A DNA stretch of 64,000 bases from Microbacterium sufflavum (GCF_023091155.1 NZ_JAHWXK010000001.1:1302001-1366000), one strand, 5' to 3'; positions 25,303 through 34,811 are shown, numbered from the stretch's first letter. The notes: generated by a model from the letters alone, not told the origin. Program-made: numbers and translations.

Positions 25303-28300
25303 TCACCCGTTCCCTGGTGGCCGAAGATCGAGTGCCCCGGCCTCAAGGTCCCGGTCCACGCCACCCTGCTGCATCAGCCGCAGCATGTCCTCCTGTCGGG
25401 GTTGCCCGAGGGTGAGGCGGTACAGGGTCAAGGCGTCCAGCAGCCGCTCGTACTTGTCGTGGTCGCGGCTCAACGTGAACGAGGCGATCCGCCGGTGGAT
25501 CCGGGCGTCCCCCTCGTAGACCCACCACGGCGCGAATTCGCCGAGCCGTTCGGTGTCGGGTGATGCGAGCGCGGCGGTGAACGCGGCGTCCCACGCCCCC
25601 TCCGTCGAGGACAGCACGTCCTCCCAGTGCGCGGCGGCCACGTTCTTGCGCACGGCGTGGCCCATGAACCGGTGCACCCGGCCTTCGCGCTGCTCGAAGT
25701 CGACGGGGTTCGACGGCAGGTTCCAGTGCACGACGGCATGGCTCCACCAGTGAAAGTCGATCCCCTCCTGGCCGATGCTCGTCGACGCCAGCACGAACGG
25801 GGCGAACGGGCTGTTGAACGCGGCTCGCACTTCGCTCTGACGCGCCGCGACCTTCTCGTCGGCGTCCGTGCCCGCGCCGCCGTACCGCACCGCGAACCTC
25901 GTCGCGAACGGGATCTGTGCACGCTCAGCAGTCGCCTCGTGCCCGCGCAGCGTCGCCGCGTTCGTCCGCACCGCTGATGCCGCACTCGTCGCGACCTTCC
26001 ACAGCCCGTCGTCATCGAGCAGCCCCCCACCGAGGTCACTGCGCAACTGGTGGACGTACTCGTCGATGACCGCCTGCAGGTTCCCGTCCGCGCAGTAGTC
26101 CAGCACGGCGCTCCAGTAGTGCGCGCCCGGGTCGCCCACGGTGTCGAGAAGTGCCGCGGTGTCCGGCCGGGCGAAAAGCGAACGCAGACCGAGCGACAGC
26201 ACCCACGCCGCATGCCACACACCCGCCTCCGTTGCATCCGCCGACGCGGCACCGCGCAACGCTCGATACGCGATCGACCCCGGAGCATGCGCGCCGAACC
26301 GGGCCAGGTCGCGGTGCACGCCGGGGTCCTCATCCATCGCGTCGACCGCCGCCCGCACATAGTCCGCGAAACGGCCAGACCGCGCGTCGAGCACCCGCAG
26401 CACCGACGATGCGTTCACGCCCGCCGGCACGGCACCGGCTGTCGCGAAGAAGGCGTGCGAGGGCTCGGCAGCGTCGTCCTCGGCGGCCGTGCTCGCCGTG
26501 AACGCCTCCGCATCGACGAGCCCGCCAGCCGCACGCGCCGCCCGCAGCGGATCCCACGACTGTGCCAGTGTCGGATGCGGCCAGAACAACGCCAGCGAGT
26601 TCATCTGCGATGGTCGCCCCGCCTCGCTCATCGCCCACGTCAACCGACTGCTCGACGAATCCGTCGACCGGTCCGAACCCGCATACGCGCGGCGAGCAGC
26701 CTCGTGACTGAGCAGACCAGCGACTGCGGTCGGCACCCCGTTCCACGCCGAGAACACGACGTGCTTCGTGACATCCCCCACGCTCGAGAACACGGGGCCC
26801 GGCCGCAGATACGGCATCGACGGCGGCATCCAGAGCAGCTTCCACCAGCCGCCCCCGATCGTGTCGGCGGCCAACGCGCGCAGCAGTCCGTTGCCGAGAT
26901 CGAGCTCCTCCCGCGCACTCACGTCGTCCCGCGTCAGCCCTCGGGTTGCCGCCAACAGTTCGCGGACGGCGACATCGTCCCGGCCGAGCGCGTCCCGAAC
27001 ACTGCTCCCCGACTTGTACGTGTCCATGAACGAGGCGAAGTGCGGGATCGACTTCCACTGCTCCAGATCCACCCGCGCCCCGATGTGGGTGCCGAGCCGA
27101 TGCAGCGCCGACCAGTCGGCGATCTCCGCCGCGGTCGGCACCCCGCCGTCGAGCGGACGGTCGATCACCATGTCCTGATTGCGCGCCAGCGGCGGCCGCT
27201 CCGACCGCGACAGATACGGAAGCAGCACCTCCCGCACCCGGCGCGCGGAAGCTTCGGCATCGCCGTCGGTGATCATGGCGAGCCGGTGCGCGTCGAGCGC
27301 ATCCTTGACCGCTCTGACACGCGCGTCGTCCTCGTCGGTGAGGAACTCGATGAGCTTGAGGAAATCGGCATGGTGGTCCTCGCCAGCCTCGGCCTGTGTC
27401 GTATAGGGCTTGAACGGCGTCGCCGAGAGGAGCAGGACCTTGGCGCCATCGGCGTTGAACAGGTCGTGGGCGAGCTCACCGCCCTCGGTCGTCGGATCGA
27501 GGAGCGGGCGGAAACGCTGGAACTCGTCGAGGATGATGAGGTCGGGCTCGAGGGCGTCCACCCCCGCCCGCGCCAGATGCCGACGTAGCTTCGCGACGAG
27601 CTCCATCACCTCGTGCCACAGTCGACCGCGGGTCGGGCGTTCGCCCAGGGTCCGGACCTCCTCGCGGAGCTCGAGGAACCGCGCCCACAGCTCGTCCTTG
27701 ACGATGGCCTCCTGGTAGCGCCCGGCGATCTCGTGATCGGCGCCCTCCTCGCCCAGACGGTCTCGCGTCCACTGCACACGCCCCGCGAAGTTCCTCGCCG
27801 ACTGCACCGCTCCCTGGAAGAGCCAGCGCGTCGGCTCGTCCTCGTCCACACCGAGCACATCCTCCGCCAGTACGCACAGCAGCGCCCGCTCGTCGCCGTT
27901 GCCCGAGCGCCAGCCGCCCTCCTTGAACGAGGTGCCCGGGGTGAACGAGACGAGGTTCACCTTCTTGCGGCTCGTGTCGTCGGCGGCTGCGAGCTTGCGG
28001 CTCTCGCGCGCCAACAGCGTGAGCCGCGTTGCCATCGCGAGGTGCTTGTCGCCGGTGACGTTCAGACGCTGCAGGTTCTGGTTGGCGAGGTCGGCGTTGC
28101 TGCAGATGTACACGATGTCGATGCGCTTCACGGCGTCGACCTCGTTCAACTCCTGGATCGCCCTGGCGATGATCCCCCGCGCGATCACGCTCTTGCCCAA
28201 CCCGGTCTCGTCCGCGACGAGGAACCGCCCGCTGCCGTCGACACGCCCTGACCCGTAGAAACGGTCGATCACATGCTCCACTGCGTCCTGCTGGAAGCCC

Positions 28301-28341
28301 TTGAGCCCGCGCATCACCGCCTCGACGTCGAGACCCGTCAT
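25303..28341 (-). CDS. Operon B gene 5: SNF2-type helicase
   Basis: The 1012-aa helicase starts MTGLDVEAVMRGLKGFQQDA, with a Q-motif-like segment at 13-29 and Walker A ADETGLGKS at 43-51. Motif II is unusual, ILDEFQRF near 270, followed by LLLSATPFKPYTT near 304. Motif V/VI (IGQEGIDFHWWS, then EQREGRVHRFMGH) lies near 860-890. No nuclease domain is fused; the nuclease is encoded by the preceding gene, whose stop overlaps this ATG (ATGA 28341-28338). It probably translocates on DNA as the motor of operon B. Confidence 0.83.
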   Translation of the reverse strand: MTGLDVEAVMRGLKGFQQDAVEHVIDRFYGSGRVDGSGRFLVADETGLGKSVIARGIIARAIQELNEVDAVKRIDIVYICSNADLANQNLQRLNVTGDKHLAMATRLTLLARESRKLAAADDTSRKKVNLVSFTPGTSFKEGGWRSGNGDERALLCVLAEDVLGVDEDEPTRWLFQGAVQSARNFAGRVQWTRDRLGEEGADHEIAGRYQEAIVKDELWARFLELREEVRTLGERPTRGRLWHEVMELVAKLRRHLARAGVDALEPDLIILDEFQRFRPLLDPTTEGGELAHDLFNADGAKVLLLSATPFKPYTTQAEAGEDHHADFLKLIEFLTDEDDARVRAVKDALDAHRLAMITDGDAEASARRVREVLLPYLSRSERPPLARNQDMVIDRPLDGGVPTAAEIADWSALHRLGTHIGARVDLEQWKSIPHFASFMDTYKSGSSVRDALGRDDVAVRELLAATRGLTRDDVSAREELDLGNGLLRALAADTIGGGWWKLLWMPPSMPYLRPGPVFSSVGDVTKHVVFSAWNGVPTAVAGLLSHEAARRAYAGSDRSTDSSSSRLTWAMSEAGRPSQMNSLALFWPHPTLAQSWDPLRAARAAGGLVDAEAFTASTAAEDDAAEPSHAFFATAGAVPAGVNASSVLRVLDARSGRFADYVRAAVDAMDEDPGVHRDLARFGAHAPGSIAYRALRGAASADATEAGVWHAAWVLSLGLRSLFARPDTAALLDTVGDPGAHYWSAVLDYCADGNLQAVIDEYVHQLRSDLGGGLLDDDGLWKVATSAASAVRTNAATLRGHEATAERAQIPFATRFAVRYGGAGTDADEKVAARQSEVRAAFNSPFAPFVLASTSIGQEGIDFHWWSHAVVHWNLPSNPVDFEQREGRVHRFMGHAVRKNVAAAHWEDVLSSTEGAWDAAFTAALASPDTERLGEFAPWWVYEGDARIHRRIASFTLSRDHDKYERLLDALTLYRLTLGQPRQEDMLRLMQQGGVDRDLEAGALDLRPPGNG

Positions 28342-30119
28342 CGCTCCACACCCGCCGCTTCCGTCACAGCCGCCCACACCTCGGCGAACCCCGGCGGCAG
28401 GGCGCTGCCGCGCGCATCCTCCGGCACATGCCGCAGCACCCGCTCCACGTCCACGAGCCCCGACCGATTCGTGGCCGACGCGCGCACGAGAAGCTCCAGC
28501 AGTCCTGCGCCGCTATCCGCGACCCCCGCGCCGAACGCCGAAGAGAACGCGCCACCGCCGCCGGTCCCGATCGATGTGAGGCTGCCGTCCTGCAGCATGA
28601 GCCGGATGAAACGCGCCACTGCCGTCGGCTCGCTGAGGTGGGCGGCGACGATCGCGTCGCCCCGACCAGGTACGTCGTCGAGCAGGTCGGCGACCACCAG
28701 GGTCTCGCGCCGGCGGCCGTCACCATCCGTGAGCGCGATCGCCACGAACGGAGTGATCTGCTCCAGGCGGAGAGCCGGGGACTCGTAGGGGTCGTCGGCG
28801 GTCGGCAGAGGTCCGGGGATCGGCTCCGGCTGCGACAGCATCCGCCAGGTCAGCGTGTACCGGTCGTCCGCGGTCGGTGCGGCCTCCGCCCAGACGGTAA
28901 CCGTGTACTCGCCCTCCGCGTTCACCCGAAGCGCGAGGCGGGCGCGGGCGACCTCCCGCAGGGCGTTCTCCAGCCGACGGTCGGCCTCCTCCTCCTCCTC
29001 CTCCTGGCTGCTCTCGGCGCCGCCCGCGGTCGCGTACTCCTCCATCAGCGGGGCGAGCGACCCGAGCACTGCCTCGACGCCGAAGTGCGACTTCGGCCCC
29101 TCGGCCTCGACCATCACCTCGACGTTGTTCGACCAGGCCGGCCCGGTGGCATTCGCCGACCCCACGAGCACCGTCGACTGCTTGTGGGCGTGGTCGTGCA
29201 CCACCACCTTCGCGTGCAGCCCGCGCAGTTCTCCGGCAGACACAGCCGAGGTCTCGGCGTCGGCGAGCGCCAGATCCACCATCTCGTCGAGCACCCGCAG
29301 CGAGAGTCCCTGCAGCGTCTCGGGGTGCAGCCGGTCCAGCGCCTCGGGACGGCTGAGCAGAGTCGTCTCGCCGCCTGGCCGGGCCCGAAGGATCCGCACG
29401 CCCTCATCGGTGACGAACGGGGAGACGATGGCGGTGCGGATGCCGCTGAGACGCGGTTCCGCGTCGCTCGACGGCAGCCCGATCCCGAAGGCGTGCACCC
29501 GAAGCGCCCGCACGTGGTCCGGGTGCTCCCAGCGGATGCCGGCCCACGCCTCGGCCAGCCGTGCGATGCGGGCCGCACGCGCGGGCGCGAGCGCCGGTGC
29601 CGTACGACCGTCGTCGATCAGCCAGCGCAGCACGGCGGCCATCGCGTGGTTCGAACGGACGGTCTCCGCATCGAGATCCTCGTCGGGTACGCCGTCGAGG
29701 GAGACGACGGCATCCCACGTGCGGTCGTTCGTGAGGTTCCGGCTGCTGCAGATGAAGCGGTAGCGGCGCTCCCCCTCCCGCTCGAACTCCAGGAACCACA
29801 CCTTCGGGTGGAACAGGCGGCTCCCCGGCATCCGCACCGGGTGCACCATCGGCTCGAGGACCGTGACGAGCTCGCTCGCCGTGCCGAGTCCCAAGCATCC
29901 GGCCTGCGCGAACAGGTCGATGCGCTGCGTGGCCCGCCGAACGGCCCCGAGGATGCCGACCTCGTCGTCGACCTCCACCGCACCCGCGAACGCCAGAGGG
30001 ATCGAGAGGGCCGCTTCGAGCGTCATCGTGAAGCTCGTGCCCACCGCGTGCGACAGATGGAATCCGGCCGGAGGGCGCAGCAGCTCGGACAGCAGCGAGC
30101 GGGAGTCGGGTTCAAGCAC
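28338..30119 (-). CDS. Operon B gene 4: phospholipase D-like nuclease
   Basis: The 593-aa protein has two PLD half-sites. The first is FHPKVWFLEF with H104-x-K106, followed by SSRNLTND. The second is LHAKVVVHD with H302-x-K304, followed by GSANATGPAWSNNVEVM. This matches the duplicated HxK(x)nN layout of PLD-family nucleases in defence loci. A Glu-rich stretch (SSQEEEEEEADRR) near 355-367 looks like a linker to a C-terminal domain. GTG 30119 is preferred because GAGGGG stands seven bases upstream; ATG 30134 would give five more residues. It should cut DNA presented by the neighbouring helicase. Confidence 0.8.
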   Translation of the reverse strand: MLEPDSRSLLSELLRPPAGFHLSHAVGTSFTMTLEAALSIPLAFAGAVEVDDEVGILGAVRRATQRIDLFAQAGCLGLGTASELVTVLEPMVHPVRMPGSRLFHPKVWFLEFEREGERRYRFICSSRNLTNDRTWDAVVSLDGVPDEDLDAETVRSNHAMAAVLRWLIDDGRTAPALAPARAARIARLAEAWAGIRWEHPDHVRALRVHAFGIGLPSSDAEPRLSGIRTAIVSPFVTDEGVRILRARPGGETTLLSRPEALDRLHPETLQGLSLRVLDEMVDLALADAETSAVSAGELRGLHAKVVVHDHAHKQSTVLVGSANATGPAWSNNVEVMVEAEGPKSHFGVEAVLGSLAPLMEEYATAGGAESSQEEEEEEADRRLENALREVARARLALRVNAEGEYTVTVWAEAAPTADDRYTLTWRMLSQPEPIPGPLPTADDPYESPALRLEQITPFVAIALTDGDGRRRETLVVADLLDDVPGRGDAIVAAHLSEPTAVARFIRLMLQDGSLTSIGTGGGGAFSSAFGAGVADSGAGLLELLVRASATNRSGLVDVERVLRHVPEDARGSALPPGFAEVWAAVTEAAGVER

Positions 30120-31284
30120 GGGCCAGCCCCTCATGGATGTCGCGGGTGAACTGTCGGACGGTCGCCCAACGGAACGTCAGCAGCGCAGTGCCCGACGCCC
30201 CCTTCCACGTCTCGAGCCGTCGCGGGTTGCCGAGCCGCGTCTTCGCACCCTTGATCTTCTCCCGCTCCCGGATCATCGCTCGTGCTTCCGGCAGATCGGC
30301 GAGCGAGTTCGGATCGCTGCGCTGCACGAGCGTCGTCCAGTTCTGCACGAACCGCTGCGCGGCCGGTGCGACCGGGAGTCGACTGCCTCGCTCTTCACGG
30401 AGAACGCCGAGCAAGTCGTCGAGGCGCCACTCGTCGTAACCTGCCGCAAGCTCCGCGGGCCACCGGGCGAGGCGATCACGGTAGTCGTCGCGGAGCTCTG
30501 CCCGGTCCGCCTCTTCGGCCAGGAGCAGATTGTAGAGCAGCTGCGCGCCGTGGAGGATCGTCGCGAAGTGCTGCGCGTGGTGCAGCACCGTCGCCGCGCG
30601 CTGCGGTGCACGGGTGGCAGCCGCATCGCGCCACGGGGCCGTGCTGTCGTCCGGTCGATGCTGCACCAGGTGAGCCAGCATCGTTCCGGGGGCGTGTTCG
30701 AGCACGCGATCCCGTAGCCAGCTGGCCTCCTCCGCGGTGAGTGCGAAGCCGGCTGCCACCTCCTCGGGGAAGTCCTTCGGAATCGGCGGGGCCGACCACA
30801 GGGAGCTCGTCGTCGTCAGACCGTCGTCGTCGACATGCACGTGCGCGGTCGACGCCTCGAACGCCTCCGCACGACTTGCAGGTCGGGTGAGGATGCCGTA
30901 CCGCTGCAGCATCGACCAGTACACCGAAGACGGCAGGTTCCGCAGGTCGCGGCCCGCCCGCTCGCCGAGCAGCCCATCCGCATCGCGCGACGACCGTAGG
31001 GCGTCGATGAGGTCAAGCTCGGTCGCGTCGGGTTGGCGTGTGCCGCCCTTCACCCGCGACCTCGACTGCGCGGCGTGCTGGAAGCACCACGGCACGAACA
31101 GCAGGTAGCGCGCGCGGGTGTGCAGGGTCGACGTGCCGGGGAACAGCGCGTCGCCGATGCCGTCGCGGAGCTGCCCGATGCCCAGCTCGTCCCGGCTGTC
31201 TCGTTGCGTGAACATCGCCGCGAGTTCTCGCATCCGTCGCTGCTCGTCTGCCGACACGTCGAGCCACGTGATCACGGACGCCAT
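30112..31284 (-). CDS. Operon B gene 3: DUF6361 family protein
   Basis: This 390-aa protein reads as DUF6361: SVITWLDVSADEQRRMRELA at the start, then GIGQLRDGIGDALFPGTSTL, HTRARYLLFVPW and RNLPSSVYWSML. The family is known to me mainly from genes beside PLD-helicase defence modules and has no established biochemistry. No catalytic motif is obvious; it is Arg-rich and mostly helical. ATG 31284 overlaps the HNH stop by one base (TGATG) and its own stop overlaps the PLD gene, so it is made together with both. Confidence 0.72.
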   Translation of the reverse strand: MASVITWLDVSADEQRRMRELAAMFTQRDSRDELGIGQLRDGIGDALFPGTSTLHTRARYLLFVPWCFQHAAQSRSRVKGGTRQPDATELDLIDALRSSRDADGLLGERAGRDLRNLPSSVYWSMLQRYGILTRPASRAEAFEASTAHVHVDDDGLTTTSSLWSAPPIPKDFPEEVAAGFALTAEEASWLRDRVLEHAPGTMLAHLVQHRPDDSTAPWRDAAATRAPQRAATVLHHAQHFATILHGAQLLYNLLLAEEADRAELRDDYRDRLARWPAELAAGYDEWRLDDLLGVLREERGSRLPVAPAAQRFVQNWTTLVQRSDPNSLADLPEARAMIREREKIKGAKTRLGNPRRLETWKGASGTALLTFRWATVRQFTRDIHEGLARA

Positions 31285-31910
31285 CAGGTCGCCGTCTGTC
31301 TCTTGGCCTCATGGGCTTCCCGCACGCGGGTTCTGATCTCCTGCGCGTCCTGATCGGCCACGCGCATCAGCTCCAGCAGGTGCTTGTGGTGCGCCCAGTG
31401 CCGCTGCCAAAGGTCGGGGCCGACGGCCGCTTCGAAGTCGACTCGGGTCGGGGATGCTTGGCGCTCGTATTCCTGTAAGCGAGCGATGCGATCTTCAATG
31501 TCGGCGACACCGCGAGATCTCGGAGAGAGCGGGGCCGAGCTGCGCATCCAGGTCAGCCAGTCCTTATTGCCTTTGCTCTGGTTGCACTTGCCGCAGGCGG
31601 GTACGAGATTGTGTATCTCGGAGATGTATCCCGTCGGCCGCTGGTTGCTCACCAGAGGACGAAGATGGTCCCATTCCGTGCTCGTGTCGCCGCAGTAGCT
31701 GCAGCTCACACGATCGAGCATGCCGAGAATCTCGAGGGCTGCGCGAACCTCTGCCTCGGTTGGCGCGACCACAGGGATGATGCCGTTCACGAACGAGTTC
31801 GTGATGCTCGAACTCCGACCCGTGATCCGCACGGGCTTCGGCATCGCGAACGTGCTGAGGAAGGTCTTTGAGATCAATTCTCCAGTCCCGTGCCCCGCCT
31901 GGTCACTCAC
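31284..31910 (-). CDS. Operon B gene 2: HNH endonuclease
   Basis: The 208-aa protein holds an HNH/zinc module: C70-x2-C73 (CSYCGD), E79-W-D81-H82 (the catalytic His position), H100-N101-LVPA, then C106-x2-C109-N-QSKGN. This is the McrA/HNH fold with four zinc-binding Cys. The rest is helical with no other domain that I know. Start GTG 31910 is a GTGA overlap with the upstream stop. Codon use is more AT-rich than the helicase and PLD genes downstream, suggesting separate acquisition. It likely cuts foreign DNA; self/non-self control is not evident. Confidence 0.82.
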   Translation of the reverse strand: MSDQAGHGTGELISKTFLSTFAMPKPVRITGRSSSITNSFVNGIIPVVAPTEAEVRAALEILGMLDRVSCSYCGDTSTEWDHLRPLVSNQRPTGYISEIHNLVPACGKCNQSKGNKDWLTWMRSSAPLSPRSRGVADIEDRIARLQEYERQASPTRVDFEAAVGPDLWQRHWAHHKHLLELMRVADQDAQEIRTRVREAHEAKRQTAT

Positions 31911-33199
31911 TCGCCCGCCGTGTCTTTCGGTGAACGCCGACGAAAAGTGCGTCCAGCAAGGTCTGCGAAGGACCCAGCGATCTCCTTTGCTTTGTCCACG
32001 CTTTCGGCGCCGACCCGCCCGGCGACCTGGATGCTCTCCGCGCCAATGCGCCACGCGGCGTCCAATCCATCCGCGCCGGCCTTGAGTAGGTCGTCGCGAG
32101 TGTCCGTGGCCGCTGACGACCAGCGTCGCGACTCTCGCACCTCCGCTGACGCCTCGATCCCGAGTCGCTCGTGGAAGGTGCCGACAGAGTCGCTCACCTT
32201 GTTTCTGGAGCGCACGATGGCCGGAGACTCGATCGGGTTGAACAGGACTTTCGAGTTCGCCAGAGTTGCGGCCTCGTCGACCCGGTCGAGTAGCTGTCGC
32301 GTGGTCCGAGTGATCAGTTCCGCACGGTTCATGCGAGCTCTCTGCAGGCCAACTCGGTGTTGCTCCAGTTCCTCGGGGGATGTCTGGAGGACCCGGTCGA
32401 GTTCGATCACTCCCATCGCCTCCTGCAGATAGAAGCACTGTGCGAGGACGGCGAGCCATTCCTGTACCTCGCCGTCGATCTTTTTGGACGAGTCAGCGAG
32501 TTCGTTGACAGACTTGCTTTGGAGCTTCCCCGCTAACGCCTCGATCTGCCTTAAGGCGTATGCCTGCGTGCGGGCGATCGTCATCGAGGACGCTTGCACT
32601 TTCGACCAGGTCACCTCGGAGATGCCGCCGACCTCCTTGCGGATCGTGAGTGCCTCTTCGAGCATCATGTCCACGCCGATGATGTCCGCAAGCACGGCGT
32701 CCTTCTGCGCGCGCAGTACGTCATCGACCTTCTGATCGATTGCGGCGAGGTAGTCAGTGATCTCGTCCATGGTCTGTTGCATCGCAACCTGTGCCATGAT
32801 TCCGGCGACACCAGCGAGCATCGCAGGGTTTGTGAGGATCGACCCTGGTGTCTTGAGGAACTGCAGGTTCTTCGCGAACTGACCATTAGGTGCCCGAAGA
32901 GTTGCATGCAGCTGTTTGCTCGTCGAGTTTGTGACCTTGGGAAGGGCCTGCGCGGCGGCCCACGACTCTTCGGTTAGCTTCATCCAGCGCCCCGAGTTCG
33001 CCGCTATTTCGGAGCCGGCCTTCATGACAGCCGCCCCGGCTCCGAATGCGGTCTTGAGCTTGGACAGATCCAGCTCGCGAGACCGTAATTTGTTGGCCTC
33101 AATAAACTCCTCGACAAGTTCGCGCCGGCCGATCAGGGAGATTCCATCCCCATCGATGACCAACTCAATCTCGGACAGGTCCCCGTCGTCCATCCTCAT
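31907..33199 (-). CDS. Operon B gene 1: unrecognised helical protein with hydrophobic segment
   Basis: The 430-aa protein is almost wholly helical. It has one hydrophobic stretch at about 120-141 (SILTNPAMLAGVAGIMAQVA) and long amphipathic helices on either side (DEITDYLAAIDQKVDDVLRA; SVNELADSSKKIDGEVQEWL). I do not recognise a family with certainty. The shape, long helices around a buried hydrophobic hairpin, is reminiscent of membrane-inserting helical toxins, but that is inference. GC is low for the window (31 of 60 bases at 32461-32520). ATG 33199 and ATG 33193 are both possible. It leads the operon, so its product may be the sensor or effector. Confidence 0.62.
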   Translation of the reverse strand: MRMDDGDLSEIELVIDGDGISLIGRRELVEEFIEANKLRSRELDLSKLKTAFGAGAAVMKAGSEIAANSGRWMKLTEESWAAAQALPKVTNSTSKQLHATLRAPNGQFAKNLQFLKTPGSILTNPAMLAGVAGIMAQVAMQQTMDEITDYLAAIDQKVDDVLRAQKDAVLADIIGVDMMLEEALTIRKEVGGISEVTWSKVQASSMTIARTQAYALRQIEALAGKLQSKSVNELADSSKKIDGEVQEWLAVLAQCFYLQEAMGVIELDRVLQTSPEELEQHRVGLQRARMNRAELITRTTRQLLDRVDEAATLANSKVLFNPIESPAIVRSRNKVSDSVGTFHERLGIEASAEVRESRRWSSAATDTRDDLLKAGADGLDAAWRIGAESIQVAGRVGAESVDKAKEIAGSFADLAGRTFRRRSPKDTAGE

Positions 33200-33314
33200 G
33201 CCCCGTTCGTCGTCGGCCCGCTGATGGACCACTCACGATGATGGCCTAAACCGGGGACGTACGTATGCAGCCACAGCTGCTTGACGTTAGCAGCGCTCCG
33301 TCACCCGGGGGCCT
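33200..33314. other. Right boundary of defence island, no gene seen
   Basis: These 115 bases between operon B and the SulP stop must contain the operon B promoter. No tRNA, integrase remnant or direct repeat matching 13963-14183 was found by eye. Confidence 0.5.
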
Positions 33315-34811
33315 CTACTCGAACCCGCCCGTCAGCCGCCCGTGCATGGTTCCGCTCGAGTCGTTCATCCCGACGATCTCCACCGTCTTCCCCAACGCCG
33401 CGTACTTCGTCTCGATCGCGTCCAACGCGGCGACGGTCGACGCATCCCACACGTGCGATCCCGACAGATCAACAACAACGCGGGATGGGTCGTCCGTGTA
33501 GGAGAACAGCGTCGTCAAGTCGTTGCTCGACGCGAAGAACAGCTCCCCATCCACGACATACGTCACCACGTCGCCCGCAACCGAACGCGTCACCGATACG
33601 AAGTGCGCCACCCGCCGGACGAACAGCACCGACGCGACCAGCACGCCACCCACAACCCCGACCGCGAGGTTGTGCGTCACCAAGACCAACAGAACGGTCG
33701 CGAGCATCACGAACGTCTCGCTCTTCGGCATCCGCTTCAGCGTCGACGGCTTGATCGAGTGCCAGTCGAACGCGCCGATCGCCACCATCACCATCACGGC
33801 CACGAGTGCCGCCATCGGAATGGTCCCGACGAAGTCGCCGAACACCACCACCAGCAGGAACAGGAACACCCCGGCGCAGAACGTGGAGATGCGGGTCCTG
33901 GCGCCCGAGGCCTTCACGTTGATCATGGTCTGCCCGATCACGGCGCAGCCGCCCATGCCGCCGAAGATCCCCGACAGCACGTTCGCGACGCCCTGCGCCC
34001 ACGACTCGCGCGTCTTGTTCGAGTGGGTGTCGGTGATCTCGTCGACGAGCTTCGCGGTGAGCAGCGACTCCATCAGTCCGACCAGCGCCACCCCGAGGGC
34101 GAACGGCGCGATGATCGTGAACGTCTCCCACGTGAGCGGCACGTTCGGGATGAAGAGCTCCGGCAGGCTGCGCGGCAGTTCGCCCTGATCGCCGACCGTG
34201 GGCACCGTGATGCCGAACGCGAGCACCACCCCGGTGACGATGATCACCGACACGAGCGGCGCCGGCACGACCTTCGTGAGCTTCGGCATGACCAGCATCA
34301 CGACGATCCCGAGCGCCACGAGCGGATACACGAGCCATGGCACGTCGATCAGCTGGGGGAACTGCGAGCTGAACACGAAGATCGCCAGCGCGTTCACGAA
34401 CCCGACCATCACGCTGCGGGGGATGAATCGCATGAGCTTCGCGACCCCAAGCACTCCGAGCACGACCTGGAAGATCCCGGCGAGGATGACCGTCGCGATG
34501 AAGTAGTCCAGCCCGTACGTCGGCGCGACCGGCGCGATCACGAGCGCCACGGCCCCGGTCGCCGCGGTCACCATCGCCGGGCGCCCGCCGAGGAACGCGA
34601 TCGACACGGCCATGATGAACGACGAGAACAGTCCCACCTTCGGGTCCACCCCCGCGATCACCGAGAACGCGATCGCCTCCGGGATCAGCGCGAGCCCCAC
34701 GACGAGCCCGGCGAGCACCTCGCGCGTCAGCATCCGCGGGTTCTTCAGCGCCGTGAGCACCGACGGGTGGTCGCGATAGCGGGCGCGGTCGATGGCCGTC
34801 GTTGCAGACAA
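33315..34811 (-). CDS. SulP family anion transporter with STAS domain
   Basis: The 498-aa inner-membrane protein has the SulP N-terminal signature (LAGLVVGLALIPEAIAFSVI) and about ten to twelve helices. GMGGCAVIGQTMINVKASGARTR is the conserved cytoplasmic loop, and a C-terminal STAS domain (VVVDLSGSHVWDASTVAALD) follows. SulP proteins carry sulfate, bicarbonate or other anions. Start TTG 34811 is preceded by CTGGAG with correct spacing, and no ATG fits better. It is divergent from a TetR gene whose operator lies between them, so it may be co-regulated. Confidence 0.92.
   Translation of the reverse strand: MSATTAIDRARYRDHPSVLTALKNPRMLTREVLAGLVVGLALIPEAIAFSVIAGVDPKVGLFSSFIMAVSIAFLGGRPAMVTAATGAVALVIAPVAPTYGLDYFIATVILAGIFQVVLGVLGVAKLMRFIPRSVMVGFVNALAIFVFSSQFPQLIDVPWLVYPLVALGIVVMLVMPKLTKVVPAPLVSVIIVTGVVLAFGITVPTVGDQGELPRSLPELFIPNVPLTWETFTIIAPFALGVALVGLMESLLTAKLVDEITDTHSNKTRESWAQGVANVLSGIFGGMGGCAVIGQTMINVKASGARTRISTFCAGVFLFLLVVVFGDFVGTIPMAALVAVMVMVAIGAFDWHSIKPSTLKRMPKSETFVMLATVLLVLVTHNLAVGVVGGVLVASVLFVRRVAHFVSVTRSVAGDVVTYVVDGELFFASSNDLTTLFSYTDDPSRVVVDLSGSHVWDASTVAALDAIETKYAALGKTVEIVGMNDSSGTMHGRLTGGFE

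Noticed and set aside
30112-30134. ATG 30134 as start of the operon B PLD gene
   Set aside because: GTG 30119 has a better-placed GAGGGG and a shorter overlap; the difference is only five residues.
13963-33314. Prophage or integrative element
   Set aside because: No integrase, recombinase, phage structural gene, tRNA or flanking repeat was found.
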